From: Spongilla lacustris
Taxonomy: Eukaryota; Porifera; Demospongiae; Spongillida; Spongillidae
Reading direction: 5' to 3'
Length of the DNA stretch: 64,000 bases
Assembly: GCA_949361645.1 (NCBI GenBank)
Contig: OX442425.1
Coordinates: 2,038,171-2,102,170, forward strand
Numbering within the stretch: the stretch's first letter is position 1; every line of letters starts with the position of its first letter. Made by a program: the position numbers and the translations under genes. The notes beneath the pieces were generated by a model that was not told the origin of the DNA, did not search any database, and worked only from the letters and a program-made list of their open reading frames with translations. Positions 53,501-64,000 of this stretch are shown here, one piece after another.

Positions 53501-55897
53501 GGTGGTATTCTCTACCAACGCATAACAGACCTGCTACTAGGCACAGTGGTGCAAAGGCATGTAGATGGGCATGGCATAGTTCATCGTAGCAAAGACGACA
53601 GCACAGAGGCTGACAGAGCCGATGACCAAGATTGAGGAGTATGCCTTTCAACAATGAAAATCAGCTGGATATGTGCGCAAGCATTTAATTAAAAATCTAA
53701 CACATCAGTTGGAGGGGGGGGGGGGGGAATATTGGTCTGATGCATTCACAAGCTTGAGGATGATGGTGACAGTGAGCCTGACAATGACTCCACAGCCAGG
53801 ACACAATTTATTGATCATGGCGGTCATTGGCATATTGGTGGCATTGTTCACCTGTGTTTTATGCTATGGAGGAAGAAGCTAGAAGGCATGTGAAGAATAG
53901 TAGTGCTGCATGTGGTGGTGTTGATGGATGCCATGATGACGACATCTTGTTCTGTATAGGAAGTCAAAGTCAATGGCTCATATGAGGCGTTTCCAATCCT
54001 TCTACTCTAATATCTATGGGATATCAGTTATTATGTCTTGGAGGTGTGTTCAGGAGTAGCCACTGCTTCTATGTTTTGTGAATCATCACATGATTTAATA
54101 GCATTCATTCTCTAATCGTCCACCATACTGGTACTTGTTTACTTTATAGAATTATGGGCTTATAACATTAGTTCAGAGCATTATATTATTTTGGTCTCCC
54201 AGAAAACTGACAATAATTCTTACTTGTGCCCTCAGAACGTGAGTAACTTACCAAAAGCTACCAAAAAGCATATGCCCATAAATTTCCACAGTAAACCAAG
54301 CACCAATATGGAGGACAATAGGGCATCATGTGACCATGAAAGATCTCTACACAAGCATATATGCCTAGCATGTAGTAAAGTCAGAGTACTACAGATACAA
54401 GCTAAGAGTGATGATGTACAGTGAGTCTTCATCAAGCGTTGAACCAATGCAACATGGACATCCCCGAATTGATCATTCTCCAAATCATGCATGCTCTGCC
54501 AATTGGAAAGCACGATATACATGTATGGCATCTTTTTAATAGTGGAAGCTTAAGATGCATTGTCAGCACAAAGCAACAATCAGTCTGGCAGATCCCAAAG
54601 AGAAAACAAAGCTAGTGCATTAACCAAAATGAATCCAAATTACCTCTGGCACACCTGATCATGCAAACGCTTACAATATCAATCATTGGCAATGACCAAT
54701 GCAGGGCCAGCACTGCCACTGTAGGGGTTCAGCAGTAGTATCAGGCAGTATGTAATTGTTAATAACTCAGATTAGACTTATGGCTGAAAAATGTCCATTG
54801 TTACATTGATAAAATTTACACCATGCATGTAATAAATTTGTTAAAATCGTACACGTGCAATTTCAGGAAACTGATTCAATTTCTTCAATTCCCCACTCTT
54901 TTTCGTTCTCTGTGATCAACCTTTTAACATAATTAGCTTGTGCCTCTCATCCATAAGCTAACTTTTAGTATAGGGGGTTGAGCTTAAATTAATGACACTA
55001 TAGGCAACACACTGCATTATAACATAATGAAGAGGACTTAAGTACTGAACATTGAATGAAACTGGTGAAGGAGTGAACAATACATTTACAGTCATCATAA
55101 TTATGTAACTGGAGATTGAGTGTTTATATATATGTGAAAATGATTCTTTCGTAAATGGATTTTCTTAGTATGCCTGCAACTCCAGTTGTTTATGATAAGA
55201 GATGCCGGCATACATGTTGAAACATATATGCTGATTAGCCTCGAAAAGCCTTTTTAAAATCAGAAGCACTTGTATGCAGTATATGGCATTCATATCATAC
55301 TGATTAGCAGTGTATTCCTCAACCGTCTCATTTTGTATTGCAGTTGCCCATTGATCATGCTAATTATCTCTGGTATTAAGAATTAATGTCAGGTAATACA
55401 AAAAGTATCCTTAAACAATTATAGTATTATAATCTTTGAGAGTTAAAAAGAAGTCCCACTTTCATTGGATGCAATGGACACTGAGGATCAGAGGGGGTAT
55501 CCTTTTAATGAAAGCATAATCTGTGACTTATGAAGGAATGCAAAAATTGGAAAATGTGAATACAATTTGAACATCTTTATTGGTGCATTTCTTTAAAAAA
55601 AGTCCCAATGCCTACTGGGAAGTTTTACCTATTTGATATAGACATTACATATATGCACAAAACGATTATTTGCCGTTAACTGAATTAATGATGTGACCAT
55701 TCCACCAGTACTTGTGTATTGCAGGCTCTTGTATTGGAAGAACACCATTTACCCAATTCAAGGGCATTACTATTCATTTGTGCATTAGGTCTATTTGTAT
55801 ACTTGCATAATTTACTTAAGTTGAGAAGTAGTTTTTTTCCCCTTCTAGACAGCAGTGGAAAGTACTGCTCAATTACTACTTTGCTTTGCCTGTACAG
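50514..55897. other. Gene-poor interval between WDR6 and the PARP14-like gene
   Basis: AT-rich with a GC-rich patch (51300-51420), a G run at 53119-53138 followed by C-rich TE-like sequence, and poly-G at 53715-53727. Open frames here (for example 52498-52929 and 54191-54424 plus, 51309-51536 minus) show no family motif. Upstream exons of the PARP14-like gene may be hidden here. Confidence 0.4.
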
Positions 55898-58800
55898 CAT
55901 CCCAAATGCACAGAGGTTCATGGGCCAGCTGCCCTACTTCACCTTCTGGGCCTTCAGATACTGGTGTGACAAAAGTTCAGGTCACTGGCTTACACAGGGA
56001 TCTTGCAGATGAGGACCTGGAAGCCTACTTTGAAACCCCAAGATCTGGAGGAAGAAAGGGATCTGTCATTTGGTGCAGCATTGAAGAGGATGGTACTGCT
56101 TACATTGAATTTGACAGTCCTGAAGGTTGGTGGGATACGAAATGTTTTTAGACAATTGTTCAAAATCACATGCGAGTTTATATATGTGTGCTGAAGTTAT
56201 ATCAGCATCTGAATAATGAGTACTGAATGAACCTTATATATCCTTGTATTCCAAATGTTAGTAAATACACCAACCACTATGCTTAGTAATGCTTACATAA
56301 ACCACACACACATAAAGCTAACATTGCGAAGTCATGTGATGTTATATGGCATTGCAGACACAAATGGTATCATAATCCTGACTGGCATTGTGATTTCAAA
56401 ATGTCCTCTTCCACTGATGCAAATTACAGTTTATCTTTATTAAAATTTATTTACTATAATGATTGAATCACTTGTTACACATGATGAAAATTCCAAGTCA
56501 TAATGTAAAAATCTTCTCCATTTTTATGCTTAAACTCTTCATGAAGATGAAGTATTTGGTCCCCTTACAGATGATATTACTAACCTTTTTGACAATTAAG
56601 GCACTATTTCATAATATGATCATGGAGGCATCTAGAAATGATTGCATAGGTAATCAATAAAAATATTTGTTAAACTATTTCTCCTGTTAAATATGGACAT
56701 GAACAACAAGTTGATATTTATTTTTCACGTGTGTTACATATATGATATGGTTTTTAGACTTTCTATTGCCCCTCAAATTACGATTACAATTTTCATGCAC
56801 ACAAGATTTTTTTTTCAGTCTAAGTTACCCCATATGCATTTACACTACACCACTGCATATCACAGTTGCTGCTAATGTTGTATCCAAGGAAACACATGAT
56901 ATTGCTGGAAGGAATTTTTCTGTAAGACTTCACAGGCCAAGAGAATATGCTGCAATACTAGTTTCCACACCACCTGGTGTTGACTTGGAACTCCTCCAAC
57001 GGCGAATTGAGAAAAAAATCAGCCCTGCCTTCTCAATGGAACCACACAGCTGTGATTCATACTTAGTGAAAATTGCGGAGCAGCTTTCTGGTGAAGGTAC
57101 TGAGTTAAAGATATGTTTTTAATTTTAATTTGATATTTTAATAGCACTTGAAAGCATCATGGAAAAATTGAGAACTATTAAGATAGCAAGCAAGCCCTTA
57201 ATGGTACAACATTATTCAGGTAACTGGTTTTTTTTAATGATCACTTTGTAACGAAGCTCGTGCAAGCAGCAGACTTGAATGAATGCATGGTGGGGTCCCA
57301 TGAGAGTGAGCCAAGTGAAGAGGAGCAGTACCCAGGAGAATATGGCCGCTCTGCAGAGGGAGAGCCTCTCAGGTTATGCCACGCCTCCCTTTTGCTCTCC
57401 AACTTGCCACCTGCAAGAGTGTGTTGTTACAAGAAATTGCTAAACATGAACCATGAGGATGACTTTGTTTTGAAAGAGCAAGGAGACAACAATGCTGTAA
57501 TGACATTTAAGAAGTGCTTGTCCCAAGAAGGTAAGTTATGCTACTGATCTTGTACTGACATGTATGGTACAGAAGATTAGTACACATTTGTACAATGCCA
57601 CTTGAGTGAAAGGTTTAAATATGTATGTAAATGTCCTATGCATGGTGCATTCCTAGTTTAGCTATCATGGAAAATATGTCTAGTGACTGGGGTAAAATTG
57701 ATTGGATAGCCTTTAAACTTTATGCACTGTTTCAAATTGTAAGCGATTAACATTTATATATGAGAAGACAGTAAGGGTCCAAAACACGCAAGAGGCTAAA
57801 GGGAATTCTTTGATATGTACAGGGCTATTTCATTAAGACATTCCTGGTATAGCAATGGCTCAAATCTAGTATAAAACATTCATGCTACAGTTAACTGCAG
57901 TACAAAGTCCTCAGCAGCAATTGATCCTATTGACACCTCTAAGGGTGATTTGTTTTATGCGGCAATTCTTTAAATCTAAATTTTTCCCACAGTTCCAGCA
58001 CAAAATCGAACTTTGTGTATTATTGTGTGGTCCTTCCCTGTCACCTCACTGCCATTTTGTGACTCTGCTGGAATTCTCCAAGATTCCCTTGAGACAGTCC
58101 AGCCACTCTGCAATCCTTGTCACAGCTGAATACAAAGATTCTTGCTTCGGGTGCACAGTGGAAATGGCCTCCTGCTCCTCATGAAGCTCCTCCTTACAAT
58201 GAGGTTCACGTTCTTGCTGAAGAGAAATAAGCCCTACCAGTAAAAGGCTACTACTGTGGGTGAAATGAGGTATGATTCCTGCTCTATGGCTACACAAGCT
58301 GCTTTGTCCAGTGTTTTGGGGTGTCCGTTTCACTCCAAATACAAGTGTGGGTTGTCTAGCTGCAAAAGGAACTGATTTGGCACAAGCCATTCCTTCCAGA
58401 TCTGAGTAAGCAGCCGTAGCGCATCGTCAAAAGACCTCCAGTCCTCATTTTTGTCTTTCTTTCTATGGTGCAGCTCAATTATTTGTAATGCCCTCTTACT
58501 GCCTAGGTCAAAATGACATGTTGGGGCATCTTTGCCAAAGTCGACTTTGCACTTACTTCTCCAAGTCGGTGATAGGAATTTTGAGCCTTCCCTACTGGAC
58601 GAACTTGCAACCACTTCAACTTATCTTCATTTTTGGACCAGCCATTCACATTTGCGCAGTTCTCAAAATGATTTACCCATGCAGTCGCTCCAGCAGCTGG
58701 TTTCTTCCCCCGCAAATACCTTGGGCAGCAGTACTGGTTGGTTAGACTACGCCACTGTAATGCCTGACATGAATAGGAATCACCAGCTAAGATATAATGC

Positions 58801-61419
58801 ACACACTGCAAAAATAGAATCATATACCATTATCAGGGATTACCCTATGTAGGATTTGAAGTGTCATGAAATGATTAGTGGGGTCTCACATAACAATGAT
58901 AGGCGCATTATTGCGGACTGACCTTGGCCTCTATTAAATGTTAGCAAGCGTTTTGGACAGATCCGGTGGATATCTTCAACGTAGTGAAACTGCATATACT
59001 TTGAAAGCTAAGACATTATAGAAATAATCCATACTCGTTCCCACACTTGAACCCAGAAAAAAAAAATTCCTTATGTCAATTATAAGTAAATATTCGATCG
59101 GTTTAAGAGGTATATTGTGTTATATCTTTGTTAACTATGTCCAAAAATGAGGTTACAGCACTCACGTGTTACCGAAAGCTGACCCCTCCTGAATGGACCC
59201 CTTAAATGGAAAAAAAACAACTATGCATGATCTCTGCATGTACTGCTATAATTTCATGTTGTAAATTATAGCAGTACATGTAGATAGATTTTGTAGCCAT
59301 GCTATCAGTATTCATAATGAACGGTAACTGTTTTGAAAGCCCATGAGAATATAATTTCTAGTAACTAAGATTTGTGACTTTTAAACTTAAGTCACAATAC
59401 CACTATCAATCTATGATTAAGCTTAAGAAAAGAAATGTATAGTTGAACTTCATACCATTGTTGCTGCCTCCAGATGCCATCTTTGCTTCACAGTGGTTGT
59501 CTCAGAATGTGCTATCAGATTCCTCATCTTTAAACATAAGGGGTCCATCCAACTTGAAGCAGTGATTCTAGTAATTATACTGTAGTAATTTGGAGGCACC
59601 TATCCCTCAGCATAAAGAGTTTAGCATATATGGCATGAAAGGTACAGATTGACAAGGATTTTACAAGCAGCATTTTTTACAGTTTATGTGATATATAAAT
59701 CAATGCATTGCATGATGCACACATAATAACCGAATACGGGATACACAGGTTACACAATAGGAATACAAACCAGTGTAAAAAAAGAAATGGATGCGCTGCT
59801 GATGCAACTTTATTTATCATATATTAATAGGATTATTCTGCCTAACTCATATTATTGTATGATTATGTATGAGAACAATATACATATATTTTTATTAAAG
59901 GTCTCTTAATCAGTTGTTCTTATTATGTCATACACCCACACAACTTCTCTTTTACTAGATGTGATGGACATTGTTGCAGCCATTAACGCAAAAAGTTTTA
60001 GTGGGACCATACTGAAGGCTGAGTGGGTGCATTCATCCATTGCACCAAGCAAGACATCAGTAAAGCTGCCAAAGACAGAGCAAGTGGCAAAAATCACAGA
60101 AGAAAAATCACATCTTTTGATTACTCTACCAGATTCATCTGTTGATATAAAAACACTGGAGGATATTCTAGAAGCTGCAACCTCAATGGAGCGTAAAAAA
60201 GACCTCACATTGGATAAATTGTCTGATGATGCGATGACAGTAAACTTTCAAAACCATATGACCAAAGCCAAAGATGGTAATTTCATTTTATGCATAACTC
60301 AATCACTGTGTAGTCTGTACAAGATGTGCGACTGGTAATAACTGTAATTAACCATGTACACTAATGAATGTTCTAAAATTACATTTGTATACACATGTGC
60401 AACATTTAATGTGTAGTGAATAGAGTTCCACTAACCTTAATAGTCCAAGCAGTTGGTTGGTCGGTCAGATGGTCAATCAAATAGCCGGTTGGTCAGTTAG
60501 TAGGTCCGTCGGTTGGTCCGAGTAATATTGGATGAATGGGTCAAACAGTGTGATAATGTATAGCAGGGGTCCACCATGGCCAAAAAAAAAGTGACATAAA
60601 TTTGTGAATGGTTTCATGCTGCAGAGTATGGATAAAGGCAATAGTCCCTATCCATGCATAAAAATTTGTGTGGTTGTGTACTGTACCAGTGTGTAATTTA
60701 CCTTATAGCCTCTTGTGTTTAAATTTGGATGGTTCATGCTTATAGGTTATCCTCCACACTGGGACCCAATGCCTCTCGATCAGGCAAATACGGAAGTCCC
60801 ATGTCATATTGTGGACATTGCACCCAGTTGCCAGGAGTATAAAGATGTAATAGATGCATTCTCCAAAACAATGATTCAAGGCAAGGATTACATACAAGTG
60901 CTGAAAGTCCAGCGCATCCAAAACCCAACGTTATATGGTCAGTACATTATTAGGAAAAGGGCCATGGAGAAACAGAATCCACACTGCCAGAATGAGCGGA
61001 AACTATTTCACGGAACCAAAGTAGACATAAGTGAGAAAATCAATGTCCAGGGCTTTAACAGGTCATTTTCAGGAAGGAATGGTATGTTGTCAGAGAGTTG
61101 AGTCAAATTACTTTCAAATGTATACTCCATCACTTCATATGGTCGGGGTACCTACTTTGCAAGAGATGCCTCGTACTCAGCTCAGGATATATATTCAACA
61201 CCTGATGTTAAGGGACACAAGTACATGTACCTTGCTGGTGTCCTGACTGGAGAGTACACACAAGGAAAGGATGACATGATCATCCCACCTGCCAAGGACC
61301 CTACAAAAGATCCTAATCTGGTGTTTGAATCAGTGGTTGAAAATATTAGTAATCCCTCTATCTTTGTCGTGTTCACTGATGCACAGGCGTATCCTGAGTA
61401 CTTGATTATCTTCTGTTAA
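55898..61419 (+). CDS. PARP14-like mono-ADP-ribosyltransferase with RRM-like domains
   Basis: Exons 55898-56125, 56866-57096, 57267-57530, 59959-60276, 60746-61081 and about 61102-61419. The first five joins are all phase 1. VTKVQVTGLHRDLADEDLEA with GTAYIEFDSPE is an RRM like those at the N-terminus of PARP10/14. ASLLLSNLPPARVCCYKK, AVMTFKKC and ILKAEWVHSS form a second. The catalytic domain has KLFHGTK (His), YGRGTYFARDASYSAQ (Tyr) and NPSIFVVFTDAQAYPEYLI, where Ile replaces the Glu needed for chain growth, so mono-ADP-ribosylation is expected. No macro or WWE domain lies between. The first in-frame ATG is at 55906, but exon 1 starts in phase 1, so an upstream exon is likely. The last junction has no AG acceptor in frame. 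AATAAA occurs near 61697. Confidence 0.8.
57531..59958 (+). other. Long intron 3 of the PARP14-like gene
   Basis: 2.4-kb intron containing a decayed gag-like sequence on the opposite strand (58046-58823), a short hairpin at 59240-59283 (TACTGCTATAATTT / AAATTATAGCAGTA), and otherwise AT-rich sequence. Confidence 0.6.
58046..58823 (-). pseudogene. Decayed retrotransposon gag-like fragment
   Basis: Three overlapping minus frames show gag-like features: ATAWVNHFENCANVNGW, KLKWLQVRPVGKAQNSYHRL and HHRKKDKNEDWRSFDDALRL. These match the W..HFE...VNGW....KL.WL..RL.GKA pattern of Gypsy-type elements. Frames are broken by indels; no zinc knuckle, protease or reverse transcriptase was found nearby and no long terminal repeats were seen. 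An old insertion. Confidence 0.5.
60746..61419 (+). other. Catalytic domain of the PARP14-like gene, last junction unresolved
   Basis: Exon 5 ends SFSGRN with donor G|GTATGTTG at 61082. The last frame is open only after TGA at 61099-61101, and between there and YGRGTYFA (61138) there is no AG. Either a non-canonical junction, a micro-intron with an assembly error, or a damaged gene explains it. The stop TAA is at 61417-61419. Confidence 0.6.
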
Positions 61420-61950
61420 GAAACAGCTAGGTGTTGAGCAATGTATTCTATAATTGTGTAAATGTATTGCAGTCTTATAATATTCAAAATGATTATCAAA
61501 GTTAAACTGCTTAATATATTAGTAGTGTAAGTCAAGGCTGCCATATACATGTATGTAGCATTCATAAACAAAAACTGACCTCAGTTTTTGATTTTATGAT
61601 CTTTTAACTATTAGTTATTATATTTATTCTGGCATAGCTGCAAACTCGGCACTGTTTATTATTATTAGCTAGGCATGTATCTGGTGCAAAGTAATAATAA
61701 AATAATAATAATAGGTTGACAAGCGCGCATGAATCAATTCAATTAGCTGAGCAATTGCTGCAGACATGCAACTGATGCAAGTGGTCTTCAAATCGATCGC
61801 GAGAGCTAGCTCAAGCTAGGCTACCCAGTGTACAACGGTTACCAAAAGTGGCCTTGGCTGCACTATAGCCGTTTTGTATTTTATATTACATGCGCAGAGG
61901 CAAGGTCTCAAAACAAAACTAACCATTATCTGGTTACAGTTTTTGCATTG
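61420..61950. other. 3' flank of the PARP14-like gene
   Basis: AT-rich, with AATAAAATAATAATAATAGG near 61697 as a possible poly(A) signal. No gene recognised. Confidence 0.4.
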
Positions 61951-61957
61951 TTCTTTT

Positions 61958-61961
61958 GGGG

Positions 61962-61995
<34 letters not shown>
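61958..61995. repeat. Poly-G tract
   Basis: About 37 G with one A, next to GGCCGGGAGGGGTACCCGCG and CCCCCTCCCC, so the flank can pair with the tract. Confidence 0.9.
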
Positions 61996-61997
<2 letters not shown>

Positions 61998-62494
61998 TCT
62001 ACGCAAAAAGCGTTGGCCGGGAGGGGTACCCGCGTACCCCCCTCCCCTACCCTCCCCGGGGAGCAGGGGAACCACCTTTGTTGGCTGCACGCTGCCACTG
62101 ATAGGTGTATACTAACACGATCATAATTAACAATAACAAAGTTTCAGCCTTTAAATGTACAAGTACATAGTCTACCGATTGTCACTAAAGGTTAATTAGT
62201 GCACCGTTCGATAAAAGGTGCAAATGGCGAAACATTTTCACAGCTGCTGCTGCTGCTGCTTCAATTGCTATATCACCATACCTCTAAAGCGATTTACATA
62301 CATCACAGCGACAATATAGAGGAGAAGTACGGTTTGCTCACGCGAGCATATCCAATATTCTCAGACGCCTGTTGACGACCGTTACGAGGCGCGTTATCGC
62401 AAAAAACTTCGTTGTCTTTCGCGCGTATGTAAATTCTTTCACTGCGCTGCGAATGCGCTGATTTTTAGCGGCTTTGAAGCGAAAAATGTGAAAG

Positions 62495-62630
62495 CTTCTG
62501 GGGCGGAGCCCCAGACCCCGATGGGGGAGCTTACAGCGCTCCCCCATACCCCCTTGCTGGTGAGCAGGGCCGTAGCAGCCACTCCGGCCAGTCAGGCCAT
62601 GGCCGGACCAGTTTTTTACCCGAACGAAAA
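62495..62630. repeat. Dispersed repeat, copy 1 (GGGGCGGAGCCCCAGACCCC family)
   Basis: Starts with GGGGCGGAGCCCCAGACCCC, then GGGCCGTAGCAGCC, GGCCATGGCCGGACCAGTTT. Shares its blocks with 63478-63650, about 1 kb away. Confidence 0.6.
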
Positions 62631-62999
62631 ATTATTAATCGTTAATTAATTAATCTTTTGCATAACTCTTTACCGGGCCGCGTACGCGTACCAGCTACAG
62701 TTGCGTCAATCATGAATGTTAGTGTACACTGCACTGTATGTACATGTAGTACTATAACTACACATTAATTTATGCATATGCGCATATATACCGGTATATA
62801 TATAATAATTATAATATTATGTATATATATCATGGTGTTAATGGCTAATGCGTGCGGGTGTTCTGCTCAGTCTCCATATACCTACAGGAAACTATGAAGC
62901 CGGTGTGAAATTTTTGTAATTGTATATAAACTGCCAGACGCGCCGTCATTGAATGCATCAGAGTTATATTCACGAATTCTTAATTAGCTTGAGCATTCT

Positions 63000-63078
63000 T
63001 CTAGCCCACAAGGTTGCCCAGCTGTTGGAAAAGCAGAGCCTTCTGGCTTCCATCAAGACTGGTGAAGAGAGCATTTAA
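63000..63078 (+). CDS. Possible orphan terminal exon (24 codons)
   Basis: After a good 3' splice site (TTCTTCTAG) the frame reads AHKVAQLLEKQSLLASIKTG, then EESI and TAA. It looks protein-like, but no partner exon or family is recognised. Could be an alternative last exon of an unseen gene or chance. Confidence 0.15.
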
Positions 63079-63477
63079 TCATAGGCTACAAAGTAGTCTT
63101 GGTTGCATTACGAGACTGAGTCTGCTTTAGTCTGAGACTGCTTTAGACTGAGACTGCTTTAGTCTTTACCTGTATATTAGCACTGATTTTTGTTAGCCCT
63201 GCTACCAAAGCTATTAGTGAGCGCATGCATGCAGTGCTTCAGATCTGAGAAGAGTGAAAGCATACCGCCTTATTTCGTTCAAGTATGTCACAAATGCAAT
63301 AACCTAAAGAGAGAAGTGATGCTCTAATAGCTCTATCCATTGTTTCATGCTTCAACGAGTTCTTCAGTGGCATTTACTGTATATAGTTCTCGCATTTACA
63401 CACTGATCAGATCTGTTTTCATCAATTCGCAATTGCATATTTTGCACCAAATCGTACAAAACAAAACCAAAAAAAAA

Positions 63478-63650
63478 AAGCTGGGGCTCCGCCCCAGACC
63501 CCACCCCTACTTACGCATGCATTAGCCGGACCACTTTTTCTTTCGTTCCTACGGCCCTGGTGAGTGGGTGGGCCCCGCCCCCAGCCGCCCCTCCAACCAA
63601 CCGCCCTCCCCATAGCCCCATTCCTAGATCCGCCACTGGTGGATTTTGCT
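63478..63650. repeat. Dispersed repeat, copy 2 (GGGGCTCCGCCCCAGACCCC family)
   Basis: AAGCTGGGGCTCCGCCCCAG and AGCCGGACCACTTTTTCTTT then CCTACGGCCCTGGTGAG, and further on CTAGATCCGCCACTGG. Related to 62495-62630 and to the CTACGGCC / GGATCC sequences at 53160 and 8140. A SINE- or MITE-like family. Confidence 0.55.
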
Positions 63651-64000
63651 TTTAGGTCTCGACGAAACTCATCGTCTACCATCTCTTTGCTGCACGGTTA
63701 TCTGCATCACAATAGGATCAGCAGCCAAACGCTCTGCGTCGTGTTTATCAAAATCATTTCAGTTTTAAAAAGCGGCATCCAATGTGCATGTCATCTCCGT
63801 TCAATTGGACCATAGATACTATGATATAATTGGACATCTGCAGGTGCATCATCAGTACCATACCAGCAATATTCTAAATCTCTTCCTTGAACCTGGCATG
63901 AGTCTGTCTGTGCTTTCTGGCCATGGGAAGCTATCAATCATCGATATCGTCAGCCATATTGCATTAGCTAATTGACCGTCAGTGACCGGATAAATATTTT
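63651..64000. other. Right end of window, no feature recognised
   Basis: Mixed sequence with short open frames and no motif. Confidence 0.4.

Overview
The window is animal nuclear DNA, most likely from a sponge (probably a demosponge). Many-intron genes with GT-AG junctions sit among very dense micro- and minisatellites, short inverted-repeat elements and a death-domain NB-ARC receptor of a kind common in sponges and cnidarians. The host is inferred from gene content and repeat style (TACATG hexamers everywhere), not from a marker gene. There are no bacterial operons, ribosome-binding sites or CRISPR arrays. A 200-base run of N at 39826-40025 is an assembly gap.

Layout: (1) 1-3347, minus: a death-domain / membrane-segment / NB-ARC gene cut by the left edge, with an apparent frameshift near 404-476. 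(2) 3348-12067: gene-poor, with satellites, a 0.9-kb element flanked by inverted repeats that splits a satellite, and several hairpins. (3) 12068-12931, plus: single-exon NmrA-like NAD(P)-binding protein. (4) 12932-14707: a perfect 28-bp-arm palindrome and a 445-bp element with 22-bp terminal inverted repeats. (5) 14708-34484, minus: a complete tankyrase gene. I resolved 30 coding exons whose phases all agree; they total 3456 nt, or 1151 residues. (6) 34599-50513, plus: WDR6 in 21 visible exons, head to head with tankyrase and only 114 bp between start codons. One exon is probably lost in the gap, and one homopolymer frameshift is visible. (7) 50514-55897: no confident gene. (8) 55898-61419, plus: a compact PARP14-like mono-ART gene (RRM-like domains plus catalytic domain) with a decayed gag-like retroelement piece in an intron. 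(9) 61420-64000: repeats, poly-G and one possible orphan last exon.

Working together: tankyrase (poly-ADP-ribosylation, scaffold in Wnt/Axin and telomere pathways) and WDR6 (tRNA 2'-O-methylation partner of FTSJ1) probably share a bidirectional promoter. The window holds two ADP-ribosyltransferases of different branches, one with the H-Y-E and one with an H-Y-I triad. The most unusual signal is in the introns. Tandem repeats there have grown out of, or into, splice signals: pyrimidine repeats (CCCT, C-runs) lie against 3' splice sites, GT-runs follow 5' splice sites, and one 2.2-kb array in WDR6 is made of some 53 copies of an exon end plus its 5' splice site.
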